Part shown: piece after piece, positions 1-8,768 of the stretch
Layout of the letters: each line of letters opens with the position of its first letter
Position numbering within the stretch: position 1 is the first letter of the stretch
Assembly (NCBI RefSeq): GCF_036046055.1
Contig: NZ_CP107939.1
Location: forward strand, 682,001-746,000
From: Nocardia sp. NBC_00403
GTDB taxonomy: Bacteria > Actinomycetota > Actinomycetes > Mycobacteriales > Mycobacteriaceae
DNA: 64,000 nucleotides
Direction: 5' to 3'
Notes under the pieces: model-generated
What the model was told of the DNA's origin: nothing
The model's database searches: none
The model's input: the letters and a program-made list of their open reading frames with translations, nothing else
Made by a program: the position numbers and the translations under genes

Positions 1-398
1 CAGGTCCGGCCCCATTTGATCGAGTGGCCGACCGAAGGGAGCGCCCTGACTCGGCATCAAACATCCACTCGTGCCACGATCCGCATCTCGTCGCCTCGGG
101 TAGTGCGGTGGCTCGATTTGGTGCGCAAGGGCGACGCAAGCGCCCGCTGCAATGGCCGATGACATGACTGCACATCTCGCCCGCCGAGGGCAAGGCGTTT
201 CTGGTGACCAGCGCGGGTATCGGAGACTTCGCCACCGAGCGGCCGGCCGCCATACAGTTCGGCCCGACGTGCCGCGTCACCACGGTCTTCGATCTGTTGC
301 CGGCGCAGTACGACGTCGGCCGGGACGAACTGCCCTTTGGCGAACCCGTCGCCAGGCGTTCCCCGCAGCTCATAGTCGAACGCCCGCCCCACACAGGT
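1..398. other. No supportable gene at window start
   Basis: No reading frame here has a convincing start, ribosome site and protein-like composition together. One plus-strand frame from about 170 to 400 reads like real protein (GKAFLVTSAGIGDF, then TTVFDLLPAQYDVGRDELPF) but begins after a stop with no usable start and runs into the antisense of the MarR gene. It may be the remains of a decayed gene; I could not name a family. Confidence 0.3.
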
Positions 399-932
399 TT
401 ACAGTCGGGGTGCGTTCTCCACAGCTGGACCCGGGTGGGCGAGTTGATCGCCGTGGGCCGGCCTGAGACCAGGATGAACTCCGGGCTGGAGGCCGTTCGC
501 CACCGAAGTCTGCTGCAGGAGCTCGGTCAGCGTCGCGCGCTGGGCGGGGTCGAGTGCGCCCAGGATTTCGGCGTCCAGCGCGGCGACGATCCGCTCGGCC
601 TGTGCGATCACCTTGCGTCCGGCGGGCTGTAGGTACACCGCGTGCGCCCGGCGGTCGGTCGGGTGCTTGCGCCGCTCGACGAGGCCACGCTTCTCCAACT
701 CGTCGACCAGGCCGACCATCACGTTGCGGTGAATGCGCAGCACCTCGCACAGCTGTTGCTGCGACTGGCCGTCATTCGCACTGAGCATGCGCAGCATGCC
801 GGAGTGCCGCGGGCTGATGCCGAGGGGGGCCAGGAGTTCGGTGTACCGGTTGGTGACATGGAATCCGAGCTGTCCGAGCAGGAAGGCAGGGTGCTCGGAC
901 ATCGGCACGAGGATCGGATCGGCGTCAGTCAC
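399..932 (-). CDS. MarR-family transcriptional regulator
   Basis: A 177-residue protein with the MarR winged-helix layout: an N-terminal helix (HPAFLLGQLGFHVTNRY), recognition region (SQQQLCEVLRIHRNVMVGLV) and wing (ERRKHPTDRRAHAVYLQ). It most likely binds DNA as a dimer and represses the divergent MFS exporter that starts 112 bp away, releasing it when a toxic ligand binds. The start used is GTG at 932; an ATG at 902 (MSEHPAF) is an alternative and neither has a strong ribosome site. The last 30 or so residues after the dimerisation helix look unstructured and are longer than in typical family members. Family assignment is firm; the ligand is unknown. Confidence 0.88.
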   Translation of the reverse strand: MTDADPILVPMSEHPAFLLGQLGFHVTNRYTELLAPLGISPRHSGMLRMLSANDGQSQQQLCEVLRIHRNVMVGLVDELEKRGLVERRKHPTDRRAHAVYLQPAGRKVIAQAERIVAALDAEILGALDPAQRATLTELLQQTSVANGLQPGVHPGLRPAHGDQLAHPGPAVENAPRL

Positions 933-977
933 CTACCAAGCATAAACGGCAATTAAGGCACTCAGGTTGATTGCCCT

Positions 978-999
978 CTTGATTGATAATCACTTCAAG
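978..999. promoter_or_regulatory. Candidate MarR operator in divergent promoter
   Basis: Between the divergent MarR and MFS genes lies an AT-rich stretch with outer arms CTTGA/TCAAG and an inner 9-bp palindrome TGATAATCA (984-992). MarR proteins commonly bind such short palindromes between themselves and the gene they control. Inferred from position and symmetry only. Confidence 0.4.
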
Positions 1000-1043
1000 T
1001 GCATAGTTTGAGGAGCGCACCCGAACCGAAGAAGAGAGCTCCC

Positions 1044-2759
1044 ATGGACACCGACATCTCCCCCGACGCAGACGCCCCACCCACCCTCGACCCACGCCGC
1101 TGGATCGCCTTCGCCGTCGTGCTGGCCGCGGGGTTCATGGATCTGCTGGACGTCACCATCGTCAACGTCGCCGCGCCGAGCATCCAGACCGATCTCAGGG
1201 CGGAGTACTCGCACATCGAATGGATCATCGCGGCCTACGTCCTGGCTTTCGCCGCCGTGCTCATCACCGGCGGGCGCCTCGGCGACATCTACGGCCGCAA
1301 ACGCATCTTCCTGATCGGCATGACCGGATTCATCCTGGCCTCGGCCGCCTGCGGGCTCAGCTCGGACCCGACCATGCTCATCACCTCGCGATTCGTGCAG
1401 GGCGCGATGGCAGGGCTGATGGTGCCGCAGATCCTCGCGATCATCCGAGCCACCTTCCCGGAACACGAACGCGCCAAGGCGATCGCGGTATACAGCGGCG
1501 TCGGCGGATCGGCGTCGGCGGTCGGCCTCTCACTCGGCGGGCTGCTGGTGCAGTGGGACGTCTTCGATCTGGCCTGGCGGCCCATCTTCCTGGTCAACAT
1601 CCCGGTCGGCATTGCCGCGCTGGTCGCGGCGAGCGTTGTCATGCGGGATTCCCGCTCCGCCACCCCGCCGCGGCTCGATCTGGTCGGGATGGTGCTCGCC
1701 ATCTCCGCGGTACTGCTACTGGCCTACCCGCTGACCGAAGGACGCCAGTTGGATTGGCCTGCTTGGACTTTCGCCATGATGGGTGCGGCGGCGGTGGTCT
1801 TCGGGCTATTCGTCGCCTACGAGCGGCGGCGGGCGCGGACCGGCGGATCGCCGCTGATCGATCTCGAGCTGTTCCGGTCACGTCCGTTCGCCGTCGGCCT
1901 CGCGAGTTGGCTGCTGTTCTGGATCGGACTCGGCGGCTTCTTCCTGGTGTGGACGCTGTTCATGCAGGCGGGCCTCGGCTGGTCGCCGATGCGGGCCGGA
2001 TTGACGGCGGTGTGCTTCGCAGTCGGCGCCGGTACCGGCGTCGGCGTCGGCGTGGGCGTGCTCGCACCGCGATTCGGGCGCCGGGCGCTCATCGCCGGCG
2101 GTCTGGTCAATGCCGGTGGATTCGGGCTCTACGGAGGGATGGCCGCGCACTACGGTGCGTCGATTACCTCGTGGCAGATGGTGATTCCACTGATCATCAT
2201 CGGTATCGGGTTCGGGATGGTGGTCGCGCCCACGATCGATCTACTGCTCGGCCAGGTGCCTGCGCGCGAGGCGGGCTCGGCGTCGGGACTGCTCAATACC
2301 GGACAGCAGCTCGGCACCGCGCTCGGTGTCGCGCTGGTCGGTGTGGTGTTCTTCGGTCAGCTGGACCATGATTCGGCGCGCGGCGTCGAGGCGGTCGCGC
2401 CGCAGGTGCGTGCCGAGCTCGGCACGATGGGATTACCGCAGCCGGCGCAGGACGAGATTCTCGCCAATTTCCTGGCCTGCGTGCAGGATCGGTCCGCCGA
2501 GGTCGATCCGACAGTGGTTCCCGACAGCTGCCGCAGCGGCTCGGCACCGGGCAATGCCGGCGTGACACACGTACTCACCCGAGCCGGAGTGGAGGCCAAC
2601 GCGGTGAACTTCGCCAACACCTTCGAATACACGCTCTGGTACGGCATCGCCATCTTGGCCCTGATGTGCCTCGGCTTCTTCGCTCTACCCAAGGATGCTC
2701 GGCTGAAGCAGCACGAACTCGATACCGAATCAACGGATCTCACACCGGCAGGAGTCTGA
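1044..2759 (+). CDS. MFS drug exporter, 14-TM DHA2 (EmrB/QacA) type
   Basis: A 571-residue integral membrane protein, the usual length for 14-helix proton-coupled drug exporters. The first helix carries the DHA2 signature (LLDVTIVNVAAPSIQ) and the loop between helices 2 and 3 has motif A (GGRLGDIYGRKR). A long soluble loop with cysteines (ACVQDRSAEVD, PDSCRS) precedes the last helix, as is common in this branch. I place the start at ATG 1044 (MDTDISPD) behind AAGAAGAGAG rather than at the upstream ATG 999, which lies inside the putative operator. It is divergent from a MarR gene that probably represses it, and the next gene follows after one base. Substrate cannot be told from sequence. Confidence 0.88.
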   Translation: MDTDISPDADAPPTLDPRRWIAFAVVLAAGFMDLLDVTIVNVAAPSIQTDLRAEYSHIEWIIAAYVLAFAAVLITGGRLGDIYGRKRIFLIGMTGFILASAACGLSSDPTMLITSRFVQGAMAGLMVPQILAIIRATFPEHERAKAIAVYSGVGGSASAVGLSLGGLLVQWDVFDLAWRPIFLVNIPVGIAALVAASVVMRDSRSATPPRLDLVGMVLAISAVLLLAYPLTEGRQLDWPAWTFAMMGAAAVVFGLFVAYERRRARTGGSPLIDLELFRSRPFAVGLASWLLFWIGLGGFFLVWTLFMQAGLGWSPMRAGLTAVCFAVGAGTGVGVGVGVLAPRFGRRALIAGGLVNAGGFGLYGGMAAHYGASITSWQMVIPLIIIGIGFGMVVAPTIDLLLGQVPAREAGSASGLLNTGQQLGTALGVALVGVVFFGQLDHDSARGVEAVAPQVRAELGTMGLPQPAQDEILANFLACVQDRSAEVDPTVVPDSCRSGSAPGNAGVTHVLTRAGVEANAVNFANTFEYTLWYGIAILALMCLGFFALPKDARLKQHELDTESTDLTPAGV

Positions 2760-2760
2760 C

Positions 2761-3054
2761 ATGAAAATACTGGCCATCGGACGCGTACAGGACGTGGTGA
2801 ACACGGCGGTCGCGGTGTTCCAGTCGCACGGCTACGCGGCCGTCGGGACCATCGCCGATGACGAAGCACTCGATGCACTCGACATCGACGAGATCACCCA
2901 TCTGATCATCGGCGGTGGGGTGGAGCCCGATTCGCGAGAGCAACTGAAGAGGCGGGCGGCCGCGCATGGCGTCACCGTGCACGAGGCCGTGCGCAATGGG
3001 CGCGGCATCGAGGGTTACCTCGAAGAGGTGGTGATTCCGTCACTGCATGGGTGA
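2761..3054 (+). CDS. Small conserved protein cotranscribed with MFS exporter
   Basis: A 97-residue protein that starts one base after the exporter stop, with GGAG placed correctly inside the end of the exporter gene, so the two are translated from one message. It opens with a beta-strand-like MKILAIGR, has alternating strand and helix segments (ITHLIIGGGVEPDS; GVTVHEAV) and resembles a compact Rossmann-like alpha/beta fold. There is no signal peptide and no cysteine. I do not recognise a named family and assign no function; the tight coupling suggests a role linked to the exporter or its substrate. Confidence 0.72.
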   Translation: MKILAIGRVQDVVNTAVAVFQSHGYAAVGTIADDEALDALDIDEITHLIIGGGVEPDSREQLKRRAAAHGVTVHEAVRNGRGIEGYLEEVVIPSLHG

Positions 3055-3226
3055 CGGAATCGGCTCGAGCCCGGACCGGGTCGCCGAGTTCCCCGCGGAT
3101 GAGCATTCCGAGACGATCGAACTCCGCGTCCCCATCGGCATGGGTGACATCGGGACGCGTGATCCACGGGTCGTCGAGGTCCACCGCATCGTCCTCGACC
3201 TTGTGTTCATCGCGACCGTGCTGACG

Positions 3227-3280
3227 CACACATGCCCGATGTCCCCCTTACCGACAGGGAGACGTCGGGCATTGTGTGTG
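3227..3280. terminator. Long hairpin between convergent genes
   Basis: CACACATGCCCGATGTC pairs with GACGTCGGGCATTGTGTG around a 20-base loop, with one mismatch and one bulge. It lies between the plus-strand small gene ending at 3054 and the minus-strand PPOX gene ending at 3288. There is no clear T-run on either side, so it may terminate weakly in both directions. Confidence 0.5.
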
Positions 3281-3287
3281 CAGCTCT

Positions 3288-3779
3288 TCAGTTTTCGGCT
3301 GCGGACTTCCACATCTTGCTGCGCAGGTCACGGCCGCGGACGACCTGGATTCGCCACGGCGACAGCTGAAGAATGTGGAGCTTCGGGTCGTCGATGCCCT
3401 GCCAGAAATTGCCGAGGGGGTAGCCTGCGCCTTTCGGGCTGGTTTGCTCGTACAGATCCCAGACGTGTTGCCTGGTCACGAGGTCGTCGAGCGGCACCCA
3501 GTCGGCCAGGGCATCGGCGTGCACCTGATTCCGCTTCCTGGTCCAGTACGCGAAGGTCGTGTGCGGGTTGGCGGCCAAGTGCGCCGCCTTGACCGGGGTC
3601 CGGTAGGTGGCCAGCCAGCCGACGGGGTTCCCGTCGACGATCTCCCACACCGGAATCAGGACCCTGGAGCGCGGGCGGCCCTCGCCGTCGACGGTGACCA
3701 TGGTGGCGTAGACGATGTCGCCGACGTAGGCCTCGAACTCGTCGCGGATATCGTGGAAAGACTGTACCGAGATGGTCAT
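3288..3779 (-). CDS. Pyridoxamine 5'-phosphate oxidase-like flavoprotein
   Basis: A 163-residue protein with the split-barrel fold signature of the PPOX/FMN-binding family: IVYATMVTVDGEGRPRSRVL near residue 22, WLATYRTPVKAAHLAANPHT in the middle, and a C-terminal LSPWRIQVVRG strand. Such proteins bind FMN, F420 or haem and reduce or sequester small molecules. It lies 13 bp downstream of an MFS exporter on the same strand, and both could answer to the HxlR regulator, whose family often controls redox-active genes. Cofactor and substrate cannot be assigned. Confidence 0.82.
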   Translation of the reverse strand: MTISVQSFHDIRDEFEAYVGDIVYATMVTVDGEGRPRSRVLIPVWEIVDGNPVGWLATYRTPVKAAHLAANPHTTFAYWTRKRNQVHADALADWVPLDDLVTRQHVWDLYEQTSPKGAGYPLGNFWQGIDDPKLHILQLSPWRIQVVRGRDLRSKMWKSAAEN

Positions 3780-3792
3780 TTCGAAGCTCCCT

Positions 3793-5235
3793 TCAGACCT
3801 GCGCGAATTGGGTCGATGCGGAATCCGTGGCCGGTTCGGCGGCGCTGCGACGCAGGCCGAATGCGGCGACCAGCCCCGCGACGGCCGCGGCGACCACCGG
3901 CACGATCAATGCTGTTCGCACCGCCTCGATTCCGGACTGACCTGCCGTGACGGCCGCCACCTCGACCGCCGTCACCGCCGAGATGCCGAGCGCGAAACCG
4001 AACTGGAATGCGGTGTACAGCAGGCCACTCGCCAACCCCTGGTCCTGCTCCGCGATGCCGTCGGTGCCCGCGATGGTGAGCGGACCGTAGACGAGCGCGA
4101 AGGCAACGCCGAGCAGCAGCATGGCCGGGAACATGGCCGCGTAGGCCCGGTCGATATCGGTCGGCAAGAACAAGGCGTAGGCGATCGCGGCGAGCACGAC
4201 ACCGCCGAAAACCACTCGCGCATTGCCGAATCGGTCCACCAGGCGTGGTGTCAGCACCGGCGCGAGCACCGCGTCGACGCCGATCACCGCCATAGCGAGA
4301 CCGGTCTGCACCGTCGACCAGCCGCGCAGTTCCTGAAAGTACAGCGTGGCAAGGAACTGGAAACCCGCGAAGGAACCGACGAACAGCAGCGCAACCACAT
4401 TGGTGCGCACCAGGGCTCCCGAACGCAGGATGCCCAGCCGAACCAGCGGGTTCGCGGTGCGACGCTCGTTGACGACGAACAGTGCGAGCATCAGCAGCCC
4501 GGCCGCGAACACCGCGGTGGTCAGCGCCGGGCCGTCACCGGGATGCTCCAGCCGGACCACACCGTAGACGAGCAACAGCATCGCGCCGGTGACGCTGGAC
4601 GCACCGAGTAGATCGAATCCACCCCGAACCCGTTCCGGCACACCGGAATCCCGCACCAACCCAATCGCCGCCGCCAAGATCAGCGCGGACAGCACGACCG
4701 GAGCGAAGAACACCCAGCGCCAGCCGAGCGCGGTGAGCAGCCCGCCGACGACCATGCCGAGCGAGAAGCCGCCCGCCGCAATGCCCGCGTAGACCAGCAG
4801 CGCCTTGTTCCGCGCAGGTCCCTCGGCGAAGTTGGTGGTGATCAGCGACAGTCCGGCAGGCGCCATGAACGCGGCGGCCACTCCGGTCACGAAGCGTGCC
4901 GTCAGCAGCATCCAGCCTTCGGTTGCGAAGCCGCCGAGTCCGGAGAACAGCAGGAACACCGTCAGCCAGAACAGGAACATGCGCCGCCGCCCGAGCAGAT
5001 CGGCGGCGCGGCCGCCGAGCAGCATGAACCCGCCGTAACCGAGAACGTACGCGGAGACGACCCCGCTCAGCATCCCGGTGGACAGGCCGAGATCGGACCG
5101 AATCGACGGCAACGCCACATTGAGCATCGCCACGTCGATGCCCTCCAAGAAGATCGCGCCGCACAGCACCGCGAGCACTGCCCAGGCACGGCCGGACATC
5201 TCGGTGAAGACCTCGGCGGGTCTCGATTCCACCAT
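3793..5235 (-). CDS. MFS multidrug exporter
   Basis: A 480-residue, probably 14-helix transporter. Helix 1 carries GIDVAMLNVALPSIRSDL and the following loop has motif A-like GGRAADLLGRRR. I choose ATG 5235 (MVESRPAE), preceded by TTGGGAG at good spacing, over the upstream ATG 5298, because the longer version would include one arm of a perfect inverted repeat in the promoter. It is divergent from an HxlR regulator that very likely controls it, and the PPOX gene follows on the same strand. The exported compound is unknown. Confidence 0.86.
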   Translation of the reverse strand: MVESRPAEVFTEMSGRAWAVLAVLCGAIFLEGIDVAMLNVALPSIRSDLGLSTGMLSGVVSAYVLGYGGFMLLGGRAADLLGRRRMFLFWLTVFLLFSGLGGFATEGWMLLTARFVTGVAAAFMAPAGLSLITTNFAEGPARNKALLVYAGIAAGGFSLGMVVGGLLTALGWRWVFFAPVVLSALILAAAIGLVRDSGVPERVRGGFDLLGASSVTGAMLLLVYGVVRLEHPGDGPALTTAVFAAGLLMLALFVVNERRTANPLVRLGILRSGALVRTNVVALLFVGSFAGFQFLATLYFQELRGWSTVQTGLAMAVIGVDAVLAPVLTPRLVDRFGNARVVFGGVVLAAIAYALFLPTDIDRAYAAMFPAMLLLGVAFALVYGPLTIAGTDGIAEQDQGLASGLLYTAFQFGFALGISAVTAVEVAAVTAGQSGIEAVRTALIVPVVAAAVAGLVAAFGLRRSAAEPATDSASTQFAQV

Positions 5236-5256
5236 CGAACGACTCCCAACAGACAC

Positions 5257-5322
5257 GGTTACCGATAGTGAGGTCGGTTCCCTCTTGATACCGACCATGA
5301 GTCTTCGGCAGAATCGGTAACC
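5257..5322. promoter_or_regulatory. Paired inverted repeat between MFS and HxlR genes
   Basis: A perfect 10-bp inverted repeat, GGTTACCGAT (5257-5266) and ATCGGTAACC (5313-5322), flanks the divergent promoter. The second arm ends immediately before the HxlR start codon. Each arm contains GGTTACC, itself nearly palindromic. Two separated copies facing each other fit two HxlR dimers controlling both directions. Confidence 0.55.
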
Positions 5323-5766
5323 ATGGAAGACGGCACATTGAAGTCACCCGGTTACTGCGGGGATACCGAGGAGGACTACGACGTTCTCCAGTGGGACACC
5401 CGCGTCGACTGCGAGGTCAGGCAGATCCTCGACCGCGTGGCCGACAAATGGTCGCTGCTGGTGATCGCCCTGCTCGACCAGCGCAGCCTGCGTTTCACCG
5501 AACTGAAGCGCAAGATCGACGGTGTCAGCCAGCGCATGCTCACCCGCACGCTGCGGCATCTGGAACGCGACGGACTTGTCCAGCGGACGGTCTATCCGAC
5601 GGTCCCGCCACGGGTGGACTACGCCCTGACCCCGTTGGGCGCCAGCCTGCACGCCACCATCAAGGCTCTGGTCGTCTGGACGGAGGGCCACCAGAACGAA
5701 ATCGCCTCTGCCCGTGATGCTTACGACCGCCGCAGCGCCGAAGCGGAAGCCCTGCAAACGGTGTGA
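5323..5766 (+). CDS. HxlR-family winged-helix regulator
   Basis: A 147-residue regulator with all family hallmarks: a cysteine in the N-terminal approach (RVDCEVRQILDRV), the core KWSLLVIALL, recognition helix GVSQRMLTRTLRHLERDGLV and wing YPTVPPRVDYALTPLG. HxlR proteins act as dimers, often sensing aldehydes, quinones or other electrophiles through that cysteine. The start ATG directly abuts an operator arm and has no ribosome site, so the message may be leaderless or the start slightly different. Divergent from the MFS exporter, its probable target. Confidence 0.9.
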   Translation: MEDGTLKSPGYCGDTEEDYDVLQWDTRVDCEVRQILDRVADKWSLLVIALLDQRSLRFTELKRKIDGVSQRMLTRTLRHLERDGLVQRTVYPTVPPRVDYALTPLGASLHATIKALVVWTEGHQNEIASARDAYDRRSAEAEALQTV

Positions 5767-6059
5767 CCGGCCCTCCGGTCCGCTCGGAGCCGACGCTCGG
5801 CCGAGTCCCGCCGAGGCAACGGTCCAGTCGGCCCGGCCGTCGGAGTACGACACGGCTTCGCGAGCCGGCGACGGTCATTGCCGGCCATCGAGATGTGCGT
5901 AAACCGGTGCGCGGTGGATTTCCGGATCGGCGACGCGCCCTGCCACTTGTTCGTCGTCCTCCTCGCGAGTCAGCCGAATAGCAGTAGCGTGAACCTGCAC
6001 CGTGGGCCGACCCACGCATCGGGAGCCCTGCCGCGCGCCGCCGATTCGAGGAGTTCGCC

Positions 6060-7220
6060 ATGAGGGCAACCGTCTGCACCGAGAGCAAGTTGACCGTCAC
6101 GGACCTGCCGACGCCGACGCCAGGGCCAGGACAGCTGCTGATCAACGTCTCCCGCTGTGGCATCTGCGGCTCGGACCTGCATGCGCGCGCCCACGCCGAC
6201 GAAATGGCCGATCTTGCCGTCGCAACCGGCTACGACCACTTCATGCGCGCAGCTCAGGGCGTGGTGCTGGGACACGAATTCAGTGGAGAGATAGTCGATT
6301 ACGGGCCGGGCTGCCGCAAACGCTGGCCGACGGGAACCCGGGTTGTCGCATTGCCGATCGTGCGCCACGACAAACAACCGCACCTTGTCGGCCTGTCGAC
6401 GGCGGCACCCGGCGGATACGCCGAGCAAGTAGTGGTGCAAGAGTCGATGACTTTGCCTGTCCCGAACGGACTTTCGGCCGAGCATGCCGCGCTCACCGAG
6501 CCGATGGCCGTGGCATGGCACGCGGTTCGCAAAGGCCGCGTCGACAAGAACCAGAACGCCTTCGTGATCGGTTGTGGCCCAATCGGTCTCGCCGTCATCA
6601 GCATGCTCGAAGCGGCGGGCGTACGCACCGTGATCGCCAGCGATTTCTCGCCGCGCCGCAGGGAACTCGCCACCGTGTGTGGCGCGGACGTGGTGGTCGA
6701 CCCGGCATCCGAATCTCCATGGTCCGCCGCCCCGAGGAAGGGTCGCATCAACGGTGTCACCGATATCCTCAGCCTCGGCTTCGACACCATGGAAAAGCTG
6801 CGTCGCATCCCGAACATGCCGTGGTGGTACGTCTTTCGCCTCGCGCACACAATGAACGCGGGACCATCGGGTCCGGTCATCTTCGAATGTGTCGGGGTCC
6901 CCGGCATCATCGACCAGATCCTCACCGCAGCGCCACCGCTGTCGCGCGTAGTCGTTGTCGGCGTCTGCATGGAAACCGACCGATTCCAGCCCGCCATGGC
7001 CATCAACAAGGAGATCGAACTTCGCTTCGCCCTCGGCTACGACCCCGGCGAATTCCGTGACACCCTGCACATGCTCGCCGACGGCAAGGTCGACCCGGCC
7101 CCCTTGATCACCGGGACCGTCGGCCTCGACGGTATCGACAATGCCTTCACCGCACTCGGCAACCCGGAGCAGCACGCCAAAATCCTGATCGACCCGACCA
7201 GTACAGCGATAACACCCTGA
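6060..7220 (+). CDS. Zinc-type alcohol dehydrogenase (MDR family)
   Basis: A 386-residue medium-chain dehydrogenase. Catalytic zinc ligands are visible: Cys in SRCGICGSDLHAR and His-Glu in LGHEFSGE. The NAD(P) site is the Rossmann turn FVIGCGPIGLAVISML. The structural-zinc lobe with four spaced cysteines, usual in classical alcohol dehydrogenases, is missing; that region reads PIVRHDKQPHLVGLS. An insert around ILSLGFDTMEKLRRI precedes the conserved FECVGVPG strand. It stands alone, 293 bp after the HxlR gene and converging on the Nudix gene. Substrate unknown; related actinobacterial enzymes act on alcohols or sugar alcohols. Confidence 0.85.
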   Translation: MRATVCTESKLTVTDLPTPTPGPGQLLINVSRCGICGSDLHARAHADEMADLAVATGYDHFMRAAQGVVLGHEFSGEIVDYGPGCRKRWPTGTRVVALPIVRHDKQPHLVGLSTAAPGGYAEQVVVQESMTLPVPNGLSAEHAALTEPMAVAWHAVRKGRVDKNQNAFVIGCGPIGLAVISMLEAAGVRTVIASDFSPRRRELATVCGADVVVDPASESPWSAAPRKGRINGVTDILSLGFDTMEKLRRIPNMPWWYVFRLAHTMNAGPSGPVIFECVGVPGIIDQILTAAPPLSRVVVVGVCMETDRFQPAMAINKEIELRFALGYDPGEFRDTLHMLADGKVDPAPLITGTVGLDGIDNAFTALGNPEQHAKILIDPTSTAITP

Positions 7221-7296
7221 CCGACTACCCGGCCCGCGCTGCATTCGCCAGCCGGCTCAGCCGTGGCAATCCAGCCGCCGTGACGCGGTGCCGCGC

Positions 7297-7830
7297 TCAG
7301 CCGAGGTGGCGGTCGCGGTCGGCCTGGCGGTCGAGCCAGGACGCGGGCGCGGCGTCGGCGCTGGGATATGCCAGTGCTGTTCGACCATGTTCGAGGTAGA
7401 GCGGGCGGCCCTCCAGGCGGGCGCGGAAGGCGTGCCACAGCCGGCGCGCCAGCCGGGGCACGACGAAGTCGTCGATGGTGTCGACGCGGACCCATTGCCA
7501 ACGGTCGAGCTCGCCCGGCTGCAACTCGACCGCCTTCTCGTCGCCGAGAACGCCGCAGTCGAATATGTAGACAATCTTGTCGCCGTCGTCGGCACTCGGC
7601 GCCCAGTCGTGCACGAGGAGTCGCTGTGCGGGGCGGTCGATGCCGAGTTCTTCGCGAATCTCACGACGGCACGCGGCGGCGGGCGATTCGCCGGACTCGA
7701 CATAGCCGCCCGGAATCTCCCAGCCACTGCCGTCGGTGGTGTGCACGAGCAACACTTCCTCGGCGCGCACGAACAGGCCGCCCGCGGCCAACCGTACCTG
7801 GGCGAATGAATCCTCGACACTGTCGATCAT
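7297..7830 (-). CDS. Nudix hydrolase
   Basis: A 177-residue protein with an intact Nudix box at residues 41-63: GGYVESGES followed by REIREELG, the metal-binding helix that cleaves nucleoside diphosphate-linked substrates. I use ATG 7830 (MIDSVEDS), which has AAGG upstream, rather than the ATG 7878. A C-terminal helical segment (RRLWHAFRARLEGRPLYL) extends beyond the core. Converges with the dehydrogenase. The substrate (damaged nucleotides, ADP-ribose, NADH and so on) cannot be told from sequence. Confidence 0.85.
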   Translation of the reverse strand: MIDSVEDSFAQVRLAAGGLFVRAEEVLLVHTTDGSGWEIPGGYVESGESPAAACRREIREELGIDRPAQRLLVHDWAPSADDGDKIVYIFDCGVLGDEKAVELQPGELDRWQWVRVDTIDDFVVPRLARRLWHAFRARLEGRPLYLEHGRTALAYPSADAAPASWLDRQADRDRHLG

Positions 7831-7932
7831 CGACTCACGACCTTCGGTTGCGGACCGGGACGGGCACGACCCTTCCACTTCTACACCGCCGCCACCCGGT
7901 CGTACAGAGAACAGCTATCAGTGGTCCGCACC

Positions 7933-8280
7933 CACCACGGCGGGCGCGGCCATCCACAGCTCACCTTCTACCATCCCGTGATTCTCATGTAGCCGTTCAA
8001 CGGAACCGGCTACCTGAGCAGGTCCCGATACGCAACGTCCGACGGCCACCGCGGCGGGCGCGACCATCCACAGCTCACCTACCATCCCGTAGTTCTCATG
8101 CAACCGTTCAACGGGACCAGCTACCTGAGCCAGGACCCAGTACGCACTGCCCGGACCCGCGGCCACCACGGCGGGCGCGGGCGTCTACCCCTCACCCGCC
8201 GCCTCATGGGCCCTCACGCGGCTGTGAGCACCGCGTTCAACTGGGGCGGTGACCTGGGCAAGGACTCGGCCCGCGGTGTC
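7933..8280. repeat. Three tandem ~115-bp copies of a gene 3' end
   Basis: Units begin at 7933, 8047 and 8164 with CACCACGGCGGGCGCG or a close variant and share internal landmarks (CATCCACAGCTCACC; TTCTCATG; CGTTCAACGG; TACCTGAGC). Spacing is 114 and 117 bp. The third unit is the 3' end of the minus-strand winged-helix gene. Read on the minus strand, units 1 and 2 encode QVAGSVERLHENHG and QVAGPVERLHENYG, cognate to QVTAPVERGAHSR of the gene. They look like tandem relics of the same C-terminus. Confidence 0.8.
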
Positions 8281-8649
8281 CAGATCGACGGCCGGGATGT
8301 CGGCGTAGGCCTGTTGCATCGCGGCCTCGATATCCGAGCGGACCGCGCCGAAGCGGGTGCGACCGAGATCGGTGACACGGACAGTCGTCGAGTCCTGGTC
8401 GATCAGACCCTCGACGGTCAGTTCGGCGAGGGTGGTTCGGACTGTGTCGACACTGGTCTTCAAAGCGCCGGTCAGCCGACCGATGAGCTGCTCGAGCGGA
8501 ACCTGGTCGCCCGCCGTGGCGGCGACCGTGAGGCCGACCCACTGGTGGTAGGTCATGCCGGGGCTCCGCAGAATTACGTCGAGCATCGCGCGGTGTGCGT
8601 TCTCCGCCTGGCCGAGGACCTGCGGGTTCAGTGTGACGACGGTAGCCAT
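8185..8649 (-). CDS. Small winged-helix (MarR-like) DNA-binding protein
   Basis: A 154-residue protein starting at ATG 8649 behind GGAAGGAAG. It reads as a winged helix: MTYHQWVGLTV, a helix-turn-helix around LIGRLTGALKTSVDTVRTTL and a wing GLIDQDSTTVRVTDLG, followed by a dimerising helix (RFGAVRSDIEAAMQQAYADI). The C-terminus after VLAQVTAPVER differs from what the two downstream tandem remnants encode (ERLHENYGMVGELW), so the present end may itself have been altered by recombination. No neighbouring target gene is obvious. Confidence 0.72.
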   Translation of the reverse strand: MATVVTLNPQVLGQAENAHRAMLDVILRSPGMTYHQWVGLTVAATAGDQVPLEQLIGRLTGALKTSVDTVRTTLAELTVEGLIDQDSTTVRVTDLGRTRFGAVRSDIEAAMQQAYADIPAVDLDTAGRVLAQVTAPVERGAHSRVRAHEAAGEG

Positions 8650-8768
8650 GATGACTGCTTCCTTCCGGTTGTGTTGCCTTCACCCTGTTTCGACACCGGA
8701 TTCGCGTCGGCTGTGACCGCGCGAGGTGAGCAGTTCCTGTGAGCCCGATCATGTACCCGCCATCGACA

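Noticed and set aside
5767..6059. Small ORFs of about 60 codons between HxlR and the dehydrogenase
   Set aside because: Mixed frames with no ribosome sites and no consistent composition; treated as an ordinary spacer.
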